From Streptacidiphilus albus JL83 (GTDB lineage Bacteria; Actinomycetota; Actinomycetes; Streptomycetales; Streptomycetaceae), in the NCBI RefSeq assembly GCF_000744705.1, contig NZ_JQML01000001.1:9310017-9374016 (forward strand): a DNA stretch of 64,000 nt, written 5' to 3'. Both the position numbers and the translations under genes were made by a program. Shown piece after piece: positions 25,365-33,324 of the stretch. The notes beneath the pieces were generated by a model. The model did not search any database. It had not been told where the DNA came from and saw nothing but the letters and a program-made list of their open reading frames with translations. Each line of letters opens with the position of its first letter. Position 1 is the first letter of the stretch.

Positions 25365-26330
25365 ATGAGAACGACCGCATCCCGGCGCACCCTGACCGGA
25401 GTGGCCCTGGCCGTCACCACCGCTGCGGTCATGACGGCCTGCAGCTCCGGCTCCTCGTCGTCACTGCCCCCCGCCCCCGGGGCCAGCAGCACTGCGGGCG
25501 GCAGCGGCAGCCTCTCCTACCAGCAGGTGATCGACGCAGCCCCGGTCGCCGCCGCCTCCGACATCCCGGCCGGCAGCCTGATGGCGACGATCAAAGCGCG
25601 CGGCGAACTCGTCGAGGGCGGTACCGACACCTCGGCGCTCTTCTCCCTCACCGACCCGGTGAGCGGTCGGACCACCGGCTTCGACGCGGGCCTCGCCGCC
25701 ATGCTGGCCAAGTACATCACCGGCCAGCCCAAGGTGAAGCTGGTCCAGGTACAGGTCGCCACCCGTGAGGCCCTGCTGCAGAACGGCACGGTGGACGCCG
25801 TCTTCGCGACCTACACCATCACCCCCAAGCGGGCCACCAAGGTTGCCTTCGCCGGACCGTACTACTCCTCCGGCGACGCCATTCTGGTGAAGAAGTCGGA
25901 CACCTCCATCACCGACGTCGCCGACCTCAACGGCAAGACCGTCTGCACCGAGTCCAGCTCCACGGCCGCGGCGGACATCAAGAAGTACGCGCCCTCCGCC
26001 AAGCTGGTCCTGTTCGACCAGAACTCCGAGTGCGTGAACGCAGTCGAGCAGGGCCGCGCGGACGCGTACGTGCTCGACCAGGCCCTGCTGCTCGGCGACG
26101 CCTACAGCGAGCCCACGAAGGTCAAGGTCGTCGGTCAGCCCTTCACCGCCGAGCCCTACGGCATCGGCCTGCCACTGAACTCGCCCGCGATGAAGACCTT
26201 CGTGGACGACTGGCTGAAGAAGATCGAGGCGGACGGCGAGTGGGCCAAGCTGTGGCAGGCCACCATCGGCACCACACTCGGCGGCCCGGCCCCGACCCCG
26301 CCCGTCATCGGCTCCGCAGCCGGCAGCTGA
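25365..26330 (+). CDS. gluB: Glutamate-type ABC transporter substrate-binding lipoprotein
   Basis: This 321-residue protein has a lipoprotein signal with lipobox VMTAC and a Ser/Gly/Pro linker, followed by a family 3 solute-binding domain: GFDAGLAAMLAKYI, NGTVDAVFATYTITPKR, FAGPYYSSGDAILV and QGRADAYVLDQALLLG. This layout matches GluB/GlnH. GGAGG eight bases before the ATG at 25365 fixes the start. It would capture glutamate or a related amino acid outside the membrane and deliver it to the adjacent permeases. Exact specificity is not readable. Confidence 0.88.
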   Translation: MRTTASRRTLTGVALAVTTAAVMTACSSGSSSSLPPAPGASSTAGGSGSLSYQQVIDAAPVAAASDIPAGSLMATIKARGELVEGGTDTSALFSLTDPVSGRTTGFDAGLAAMLAKYITGQPKVKLVQVQVATREALLQNGTVDAVFATYTITPKRATKVAFAGPYYSSGDAILVKKSDTSITDVADLNGKTVCTESSSTAAADIKKYAPSAKLVLFDQNSECVNAVEQGRADAYVLDQALLLGDAYSEPTKVKVVGQPFTAEPYGIGLPLNSPAMKTFVDDWLKKIEADGEWAKLWQATIGTTLGGPAPTPPVIGSAAGS

Positions 26331-26348
26331 GGCCGAGGGAGACCTGAC

Positions 26349-26975
26349 GTGGAGTGGAGTTCCCTGGGACACGGCCTGCTGCTGACGCTCGGGCTGATCG
26401 GGCTGGCGTTCACCGGAGCGCTGGCGCTCGGCGTGCTGCTGGCGGTCTGCCGGATCAGTCCGGTGCTGCCGCTGCGCGCCGCCGCCACCGCCTACGTCAC
26501 GGTCTTCCGCAACGTGCCGCTGCTGGTGCTGCTGGTGCTGTTCACCTTCGGACTGCCCGATGTGGGCCTGCTCGTCCCGCTGTTCGCCAACGCCGTGCTG
26601 GCCATGGCGCTGTACTGGGCGGCATTCGTCTGCGAGGTGGTCCGCAGCGGCGTGCGTACCGTCCCACGCGGACAGGTCGAGGCGGCGCGAGCACTCGGGC
26701 TGACCTTCGGCCAGATCCTCGGCCAGGTGGTGCTGCCGCAGGCGCTGCGCGCCATGGTGCAGCCGCTGGGGAACGTCTTCATCGGAGTGGCGCTCTCCAG
26801 CTCGCTGGCCGCAGCCGCAGGAGTCCCTGAGATCACCACCTGGTACGAGAACCAGGCGAACCTGGCGGACGCCCCGATCACCTCCTTCGCTGTCATCTCG
26901 GCGATATACGTGGCCATCACCCTGACGGCCGGCCTGGTCGCCGGCCGCATCGAGCGGAAGTTGGCGATCCGGTGA
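26349..26975 (+). CDS. gluC: Polar amino acid ABC transporter permease (GluC-like)
   Basis: This 208-residue membrane protein has about five hydrophobic segments and the PAAT permease signature TVFRNVPLLVLLVLF plus the EAA loop QVEAARALGLTFGQILGQVV that docks with the ATPase. The GTG start follows a GGGAG sequence. Its stop overlaps the start of the second permease by four bases (GTGA). The pair should form the heterodimeric channel of the importer. Confidence 0.88.
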   Translation: MEWSSLGHGLLLTLGLIGLAFTGALALGVLLAVCRISPVLPLRAAATAYVTVFRNVPLLVLLVLFTFGLPDVGLLVPLFANAVLAMALYWAAFVCEVVRSGVRTVPRGQVEAARALGLTFGQILGQVVLPQALRAMVQPLGNVFIGVALSSSLAAAAGVPEITTWYENQANLADAPITSFAVISAIYVAITLTAGLVAGRIERKLAIR

Positions 26976-27781
26976 CGAGTGCCGGCAGCAGCCCACATGA
27001 CGACCTGCTCTTCGACGCGCCCGGGCCGCGCGGCAGGCGCCGGATCCGCATCGCCGGCGGCATCTCGCTGCTGGCGCTGGCCGCCCTCGCGGCTTTCGTC
27101 TGGCACCAGTTCGACGTCAACGGCCAGCTGGCCGCCGACCAGTGGCAGATGTACGCCGAGTGGCCCATCATCAACTACCTGCTGACCGGCGCGGAGAACA
27201 CCCTGCTGGTCACCGCCGTCTGCGCGGCCCTCGCCTTCCCCGTGGGCGGGCTGCTGGCCCTCCTCCGGCTCAGCCGCCACGCGATCCCGCGCGCCCTCGC
27301 TCGCGGGTACGTGGAGTTCTTCCGGGCGATGCCGCTGCTCCTGCTGCTGTACCTGTTCCTCTTCGGCCTGCCGAGGCTCGGTCTGACCCTGCCGCCGTTC
27401 TGGCAGCTGGTGGTGCCGATCGCGCTGACCAACGCCGCCGTTGTCGCGGAACTGATCCGGGCCGGTGTGGGCGCGCTGGACCGGGGCCAGGGCGAGGCAG
27501 CGGAGAGCCTGGGAATGACCTACTGGCAGTCCATGCGCTGGGTGGTGCTGCCGCAGGCGGTGCGGCGGCTGGTCCCAGCGCTGGTCAGCCAGCTCGTGCG
27601 GCTGCTCAAGGACTCCGCGCTCGGCTACGTGGTCAGTTACCTGGAACTGCTGCACCGCTCGCAGGTGCTGGGCGAGTACTACCACACCGTGCTCTCCTCC
27701 TACCTGGTCGTGGCGGCCGTCTTCATCCTGGTCAACGCCTCGCTGTCGAAGACCGCGAGCTGGCTCGAACGCCGGCTGTGA
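26972..27781 (+). CDS. gluD: Polar amino acid ABC transporter permease (GluD-like)
   Basis: This 269-residue protein has a longer cytoplasmic N-terminus (about 30 residues), then five to six hydrophobic segments with the signature EFFRAMPLLLLLYLFLF and EAA loop QGEAAESLGMTYWQSMRWVV. It starts at a GTG coupled to the gluC stop and completes the importer. The A of its stop codon is the first base of an 18-bp direct repeat. Confidence 0.88.
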   Translation: MTSAGSSPHDDLLFDAPGPRGRRRIRIAGGISLLALAALAAFVWHQFDVNGQLAADQWQMYAEWPIINYLLTGAENTLLVTAVCAALAFPVGGLLALLRLSRHAIPRALARGYVEFFRAMPLLLLLYLFLFGLPRLGLTLPPFWQLVVPIALTNAAVVAELIRAGVGALDRGQGEAAESLGMTYWQSMRWVVLPQAVRRLVPALVSQLVRLLKDSALGYVVSYLELLHRSQVLGEYYHTVLSSYLVVAAVFILVNASLSKTASWLERRL

Positions 27782-27816
27782 CACCGCGCCGCCCATCGAC
27801 ACCGCGCCGCCCATCG
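27781..27816. repeat. Two identical 18-bp tandem repeats after gluD
   Basis: ACACCGCGCCGCCCATCG occurs exactly twice, at 27781 and 27799. The first copy begins at the last base of the gluD stop codon. Confidence 0.9.
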
Positions 27817-27862
27817 CGGCCGACGCCCCACCCACCCGCACCGACGAAAGGCCCTTTTCGGC

Positions 27863-28618
27863 ATGTGCCGCCTGCTCGGCGTCGTCTCCCGTGGCCCCCG
27901 GCCACTGACCGACACGCTCTCCGGACTGCTCGACCCCTTCACCGCGCTCTCCTGCGAGCATGCCGACGGCTGGGGTGTCGCCGCCTGGCGGGACGGTGAA
28001 CTCTCGGTCGCCAAGGACACCTCACCCGCGCACGCCAGCAAGGCCTACGCGCAGGCCTTGTCACCTGCCACCGACGCCGCACTGCTCCACCTGCGCAAGG
28101 CATCCCCGGGCCTTCCCGTGACCCCGGGCAACACCCACCCCTTCACCGCCGGAACCCTCGCCTTCGCACACAACGGCGGCTTCTCCCCGGAGCACGCCCT
28201 GGACGGCCTCATCGACGCCGAGATCCTCAGGGGAGGCGTCGGCAGCACCGACTCCGAACGCTTCTTCCTCCGGGTACTCACCCGGCTGCGCAGCACCGAC
28301 CCCGACCCGGTGGACGCCATCGCCCGCACCGCCGCCGACGTACGCGCCCACGCCTCCTTCAGCAGCCTCAACTGCCTCCTGCTCACCCAGGACGCCCTGT
28401 ACGCGTACGCGGAGGAGGACCCCGAGTCGGAGGCCAGCCGGCGGCGCGGCCCGGACTTCTTCCCGCTGTGGTACCGGGCCCGCCAGGACAGCGTGGTGGT
28501 GGCGTCCAGTGGCATAGGGGCGGGGGACGGTTGGCAGGTGCTGCCCTACGGCCAGGTACTCGAAATCCGTCGGGCCGACCTGCGGGTGTCCACGCACGCC
28601 GTCCTGAGCGGGGTCTGA
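27863..28618 (+). CDS. Class II glutamine amidotransferase (YafJ-like)
   Basis: This 251-residue protein begins MCRLLGVVS, placing the N-terminal nucleophile Cys2 directly after the initiator Met, and contains HADGWGVA, HLRKAS and THPFTAGTLAFAHNG, the glutamine-binding and oxyanion motifs of class II (Ntn-type) amidotransferases. No synthetase domain is attached, as in YafJ/EgtC-type stand-alone enzymes. It lies 81 bp after the glutamate-type importer and probably shares its transcript, suggesting that imported glutamine is hydrolysed or its amide nitrogen transferred. The acceptor is unknown. Confidence 0.85.
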   Translation: MCRLLGVVSRGPRPLTDTLSGLLDPFTALSCEHADGWGVAAWRDGELSVAKDTSPAHASKAYAQALSPATDAALLHLRKASPGLPVTPGNTHPFTAGTLAFAHNGGFSPEHALDGLIDAEILRGGVGSTDSERFFLRVLTRLRSTDPDPVDAIARTAADVRAHASFSSLNCLLLTQDALYAYAEEDPESEASRRRGPDFFPLWYRARQDSVVVASSGIGAGDGWQVLPYGQVLEIRRADLRVSTHAVLSGV

Positions 28619-28640
28619 CCCGAGCTCCGTCGCCCCGGAG

Positions 28641-29498
28641 TCAGGCGGGCCGGACGGCTCGCAGCGCGAACATCAGCGGCACCTTCGGCTGGTGGCCCGG
28701 CAGTTGCCACCAGCCGCCCTCGCCGCGCACCATGCCCGCGAAGCGGGGCCACGGCAGCAGATCCGTCTCGCGAAGCACTTCCAGCCGTAGCCCCGCACCC
28801 GCCACGGCTTCGACGACATCGCCGATTCCGTGCCGCCACTCGTAGCTCACCGTCGCGCCTTCCAGCAGCGGTCCGTCGGTGTAGGTGTGGGCGTTGTCGA
28901 TCCGCAGCGGCCCTCTGCCGCCCAAGTAGTCCCGGCGCAGTCGCAGTTGCCCCGGTTCCTCGTCCGGCTGGGGAGTGGGGCCGAGCGAGTTGAGCAGCGG
29001 GTGGAACTCCACCAGGTACAGCACCCCACCCGGCTGCAGCAGCGCGTGCACGATCTGCGCCCACCGGGGCAGGTCGGGCAGGTAGCACAGCGCGCCCTTG
29101 CCGGTGTAGACGACGTCGAAGCGCCGCCCGCCGAGGGCGGCCACGGCGTCGTGCACGTCGGCCCGGACGAACTCCAGGCTCGCGCCCACCCCGGCCGCCA
29201 GCCGCCGGGCCTGTGTGACGGACTCCCGGGAGAAGTCGAGCCCCACCGTGTGCGCGGCGCCTCGCTCGGCGAGCGCGCGCGTCTCGGTGCCCAGGTGGCA
29301 CTGCAGATGCAGCACCGTGCGCCCGTGCAGGTCGCCGAGATCCGACCACTCGAAGGGCGCGAACCAATCGGCGCCGGGGCGGGAGCCGTCCAGCCCGTAG
29401 AAGTCGCTGGCCGCGTGCACGGGCGTACGGGCGTCCCAGTTCCTCTCATTGGCTGCCAGCATCTCCGGGACGGTCGGCTCACGACCTGCCTGTGTCAT
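28641..29498 (-). CDS. SAM-dependent methyltransferase, class I
   Basis: This 285-residue protein has a Rossmann-type methyltransferase core: motif I VLHLQCHLGTETRALAERG, an acidic motif II strand (VRADVHD), motif IV VVYTGKGALCYLPD and a motif V/VI region GGVLYLVEFHPL. The glycine-rich motif I is of the HLQCHxGxET type common to a small actinobacterial group. The ATG at 29496-29498 is preceded by an AGGA. It has no operon partner; the acceptor substrate cannot be deduced. Confidence 0.8.
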   Translation of the reverse strand: MTQAGREPTVPEMLAANERNWDARTPVHAASDFYGLDGSRPGADWFAPFEWSDLGDLHGRTVLHLQCHLGTETRALAERGAAHTVGLDFSRESVTQARRLAAGVGASLEFVRADVHDAVAALGGRRFDVVYTGKGALCYLPDLPRWAQIVHALLQPGGVLYLVEFHPLLNSLGPTPQPDEEPGQLRLRRDYLGGRGPLRIDNAHTYTDGPLLEGATVSYEWRHGIGDVVEAVAGAGLRLEVLRETDLLPWPRFAGMVRGEGGWWQLPGHQPKVPLMFALRAVRPA

Positions 29499-29590
29499 GA
29501 GGACATTCCTACCCGATCCGCAGCGGCGGTGAGGGCCGGTTCGCCCGCAACGCCGGTGCCGTGCTTCCAACAAATTCACACATTCGCTAT

Positions 29591-29605
29591 TCATCCCATG
29601 GATGA
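29591..29605. promoter_or_regulatory. Inverted repeat TCATCC-CAT-GGATGA upstream of the fucosidase gene
   Basis: Perfect 6-base arms with a 3-base spacer lie about 150 bp upstream of the GH95 start, and a further TCATCCC half-site occurs at 29644-29650. It may be an operator for sugar-responsive control. No regulator gene is adjacent. Confidence 0.35.
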
Positions 29606-29680
29606 TCTGCTGACTCGAGGGAAGGTCAGTGGGGTCTGAGCTATCATCCCAGCTGAGGTGCCATTACCGCAGGCGGGGTC

Positions 29681-29709
29681 TTGTGAAGAGATCGGATGTA
29701 TGTCATATT
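29681..29709 (+). promoter_or_regulatory. Probable promoter of the GH95 gene
   Basis: TTGTGA at 29681-29686 and CATATT at 29704-29709 are separated by 17 bp, a good match to the housekeeping-type promoter in an otherwise GC-rich region. The predicted start lies about 40 bp before the GH95 ATG. Confidence 0.5.
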
Positions 29710-29757
29710 CTGCGGCACATCACCATCCGAGGCGCACCTCTTCAGCGAGGGAAACGC

Positions 29758-32700
29758 ATGATGCAACAAGATAACTCAGAATCTAACGACTCCATCCGGG
29801 CCCAGGCCGACGCCACGCCCCCCGGCACTTCACGCCGCGCGTTGCTGCGCAGCGGCGCCGTGCTCGGCGTGCTGATGGCCGCCGGCGTGCTGCCGGCCCT
29901 GCCGTCGCGTGCTCTGCCCTCCGCGTCCGCGGCGTCCTCGGGGCCGGTCACATTGGTCCCGCCGAGCGAGGCGGTGACGATGTGGTACGAGGCAGCCGGC
30001 AGCGAGGCTTCGATCATGCAGCAGGGGCTGCCGATCGGCAACGGCCGCCTCGGCGCGCTGACCACGGGCGACTCGGCGAACGACGCGATCTACCTGACCG
30101 ACGGCACCTTCTGGCAGGGCACTGCGAACACCTCGCTCGATGGCAGCGGCGACGGGCAGTTCCCCTACGACTCCACCGACTTCGGCAGCTTCGGCCAGCT
30201 GGCGGCCGCGCACCTGAGCCTGCCGACGCACACGGCGTCGGCGATCGGCGGATACCAGCGACAGCTCGACCTGAGCAACGGCTTCGCCTCGGTCACCTAC
30301 CAGCTCGGCTCGGCCTCCTACCGGCGCGACGTGTACGCCAGCCACCCGGACGACGTTGTCGTCATCCACCTGACCCAGACCGGCGGCGGAACGTACTCCG
30401 GTTCGCTCTCCCTGGCCGGGACGCACAGCGAGAGCGTCGCCGCCGACAGTACGCTGACCGGCGCGGTGTCGTTCACCGGGACGCTGAGCACCGGCGGGGA
30501 GAAGTACGCGGCGATAGCCGCCGCCGCCGTCACCGGCGGGACGGTCAGCACGTCCGGATCCTCGGTCGCGTTCGCGAACTGCAGCGAGGTCGTGCTGGTG
30601 CTCAGCGCGGGCACCGACTACTCGCCGACCGCCACCGGGTACCTCGACAGCACGATCACCCCGCTGACGGTGGCCCGGTCGAAGGCCCAGTCCGCACTGG
30701 CCCGGTCCGGCGCGACGCTGCTGAACGACCACGTGGCCGACTACCAGGCACTCGCAGGCGCGATGACGGTGAACCTGGGCCAGTCGACCGCCGCGCAGAA
30801 CGCGATGAGCACCGACGCCCGCCTGGCCGCCCGCTCCTCGTCCGGCACGCCGGACCCGCAGCTGGAGGCGTCCTACCTGATGCTCGGCCGGTACCTGGCA
30901 ATCACCGGCTCGCGCACCGCGCTGCCGATGGGCCTGCAGGGGCTGTGGATCAACAACGACGACCCCAGCTGGTTCGCCGACTACCACACCGACATCAACC
31001 TGCAGATGAACTACTGGCTGCCGGACCGGACCGGCGTGCCCAGCTGCTTCCAGGCGTTCGCCGACTACTGCCTCGCGCAGTTGCCGGCCTGGGAGACGCG
31101 CACCCAGACACTGTTCAACTCAAGCCAGAACGGCTTCCGCAACTCCTCGGGGAAGATTGCCGGATTCACCGTCGCGATCTCGATGAACCCCTATGGCGGA
31201 TTCGGCTGGTGGTGGCATCCGGCCGGCGGCGCCTGGCTGGCCAACAGCCTGTACGACCACTACCTGTACACCCAGGACGCCACCTACCTGAGCACGATCT
31301 ACCCCCTGCTCAAGAGCGCCTGCCAGTTCTGGCAGGCACGCCTGATCAGCACCACCTGGACCGACGCGAACAACGTCGCGCACACGGTGCTCGTCGATGA
31401 CGCGGACTGGTCCCCGGAGCACGGCCCGAGCAACGCGATCGGCATCACCTACGCCCAAGAGCTCGTCTGGCAACTCTTCCAGAACTACCAGCAGGCCGCC
31501 GCGACGCTCGGTCAGGACTCCTCCTTCGCCGCCACGATCGCCGGCCTGCAGAGCCAGCTCTACCTGCCCCAGGTCAGCTCCGTGACCGGGTGGCTCGAAG
31601 AGTGGATGACGCCGCAGAACCTGGACACCTCCGACATCCAGCACCGCCACCTGTCCCCGTTGGTCGGGCTGTTCCCCGGCGACCGGATCACCGCGGACCA
31701 GAGCCCGGCCGCCCTGCTGACCGGCGTGACGAACCTGCTGACCGCGCGCGGCATGCAGAGCTTCGGCTGGGCGGTGGCCTGGCGTTCGCTCTGCTGGGCC
31801 CGGCTGAAGAACGCGGCCAGTGCCTATCAGGAGCTGGTCTACCAGCTGACCCCCTCGGTCAACGGCTCCAACGGCACTGCGATCAACTTCTTCGACATCT
31901 ACGCTGACGGCTCGTCGACCGGGGTCTTCCAGATCGACGCGAACTTCGGCATGCCTTCGGCGATGGTCGAGATGCTGCTCTACTCCCGCCCCGGCTACCT
32001 CCAGCTGCTGCCCGCGCTGCCCACCGCCTGGGCCGCGAGCGGACACGTGACCGGGATGCCCGCCCGCGGCGGCTTCACCGTCGACTTCTCCTGGACCGAC
32101 GGCCAGGCCACCAGCGCGACCGTGCGCAACATCGGCCCGGCCTCCGCCGGCACGCTGATCGTCGTCGGTACATGGAGCCAGCAGGTGACCGTCCCGGCCG
32201 GCGGGTCGGTCACCGTCACCCCGGCGCCGACGCTCGCCCTGCCGACGCAGTTCATCCTGGTGAACCGGGACAGCGGACTGGCGGTCGAGGATCCTGGGTC
32301 CTCCGCTTCGGCCGGAACCCTGCTGGCGCAGAACACCCCGGGCTACACCCCGAACCAGACGTGGAACCTGGTCCAGGCGTCCGGCGCCGCACCCGGCGTC
32401 CACGACATCGTCAATGTCGGGTCCGGGCTGGGGATGAACGTGGAGGACGGGAGCACCGCGCCGGACCAGCCGATCATCCAGTGGCCGATCCAGGGCGGCA
32501 GGAACGAGCAGTGGACCGTGGCGTCGGCCGGCGGCGGCTACGTCACCGTCACCAGTGTGCTCAGCGGCCTGGTGCTGGGCGTCGCCGGCGCGGCCACCTC
32601 CACCGGCGCCGGGATCCAGCAGCAGACCCCGAACGGCTCGACCTCACAGCAGTGGCTCATGTCCCCCACGACCTTCTGTCTGGTCAACCGGAACAGCGGC

Positions 32701-33093
32701 CTGGTGCTGGAGGACCCCGGCTCCTCCACCTCCGCCGGAACGCTGCTGGCGCAGAACACGAAGACCGGCGCCGCCAACCAGCACTGGCAGCTGAAGCCGG
32801 CGTCCGGCGCGGCGGCCGGGGTGTTCGACATCGTCAATGTCGCGTCCGGGCTGGGGATGAACGTGGAGGACGGGGCCAGCGCGCCGGACCAGCCGATCAT
32901 CCAGTGGCCGATCCAGGGCGGCAGGAACGAGCAGTGGACCGTGGCGTCGGCCGGCGGCGGCTACGTCACCGTCACCAGTGTGCTCAGCGGCCTGGTGCTG
33001 GGCGTCGCCGGCGCGGCCACCTCCACCGGTGCCGGGATCCAGCAGCAGACCCCGAACGGCTCGACCTCACAGCAGTGGCTCATGTCGTCCTGA
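29758..33093 (+). CDS. Tat-exported GH95 alpha-L-fucosidase with two ricin-B modules
   Basis: This 1111-residue protein begins with a twin-arginine signal (SRRALLRSG, Arg26-Arg27), then a GH95 region from about residue 70 to 780. The family's catalytic elements are all visible: INLQMNYW at 413-420 (two Asn), Glu554 in WSPEHG (general acid) and Asp727 in QIDANFG. The C-terminus holds two ricin-B-type carbohydrate-binding modules (about residues 830-970 and 971-1111) with QxW motifs NEQWTV and SQQWLM. GAGGG precedes the ATG. It should release alpha-1,2-linked L-fucose (or galactose) from plant or animal glycans outside the cell. The two lectin modules are unusually alike at DNA level. Confidence 0.88.
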   Translation: MMQQDNSESNDSIRAQADATPPGTSRRALLRSGAVLGVLMAAGVLPALPSRALPSASAASSGPVTLVPPSEAVTMWYEAAGSEASIMQQGLPIGNGRLGALTTGDSANDAIYLTDGTFWQGTANTSLDGSGDGQFPYDSTDFGSFGQLAAAHLSLPTHTASAIGGYQRQLDLSNGFASVTYQLGSASYRRDVYASHPDDVVVIHLTQTGGGTYSGSLSLAGTHSESVAADSTLTGAVSFTGTLSTGGEKYAAIAAAAVTGGTVSTSGSSVAFANCSEVVLVLSAGTDYSPTATGYLDSTITPLTVARSKAQSALARSGATLLNDHVADYQALAGAMTVNLGQSTAAQNAMSTDARLAARSSSGTPDPQLEASYLMLGRYLAITGSRTALPMGLQGLWINNDDPSWFADYHTDINLQMNYWLPDRTGVPSCFQAFADYCLAQLPAWETRTQTLFNSSQNGFRNSSGKIAGFTVAISMNPYGGFGWWWHPAGGAWLANSLYDHYLYTQDATYLSTIYPLLKSACQFWQARLISTTWTDANNVAHTVLVDDADWSPEHGPSNAIGITYAQELVWQLFQNYQQAAATLGQDSSFAATIAGLQSQLYLPQVSSVTGWLEEWMTPQNLDTSDIQHRHLSPLVGLFPGDRITADQSPAALLTGVTNLLTARGMQSFGWAVAWRSLCWARLKNAASAYQELVYQLTPSVNGSNGTAINFFDIYADGSSTGVFQIDANFGMPSAMVEMLLYSRPGYLQLLPALPTAWAASGHVTGMPARGGFTVDFSWTDGQATSATVRNIGPASAGTLIVVGTWSQQVTVPAGGSVTVTPAPTLALPTQFILVNRDSGLAVEDPGSSASAGTLLAQNTPGYTPNQTWNLVQASGAAPGVHDIVNVGSGLGMNVEDGSTAPDQPIIQWPIQGGRNEQWTVASAGGGYVTVTSVLSGLVLGVAGAATSTGAGIQQQTPNGSTSQQWLMSPTTFCLVNRNSGLVLEDPGSSTSAGTLLAQNTKTGAANQHWQLKPASGAAAGVFDIVNVASGLGMNVEDGASAPDQPIIQWPIQGGRNEQWTVASAGGGYVTVTSVLSGLVLGVAGAATSTGAGIQQQTPNGSTSQQWLMSS
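32403..33086 (+). repeat. 261-bp near-identical direct repeats within the ricin-B modules
   Basis: Bases 32403-32663 and 32826-33086 are almost identical, differing at only a handful of positions, with a period of 423 bp (141 codons). The first parts of the two modules, upstream of these segments, are clearly more diverged at both DNA and protein level. Confidence 0.9.
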
Positions 33094-33324
33094 TACGGCG
33101 GCTTCCAGCCGAGTGGCACGGAGACGCGGTGTCCGGCTCGTTCTCGACGCCGGGCCGGCAGAGAGAGGGGGGCGTCGGCAGTCGCAGGTCGCGTCGGGGT
33201 CGGGCCGCTGTGCCATTGGGATGACACCAGGGCGCGCCCCGACATGCTGAGCCGCTTTTGTGCCTACCGTCCAAAGTGATCAACGTGTCATTTGGCCAAC
33301 CGGCAGATGTGGACGGCGGCGACG

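Noticed and set aside
32403..33086. Mobile element or CRISPR-type repeat
   Set aside because: The direct repeat lies in frame inside lectin-module coding sequence with QxW motifs; no transposase, spacer array or terminal inverted repeats are present.
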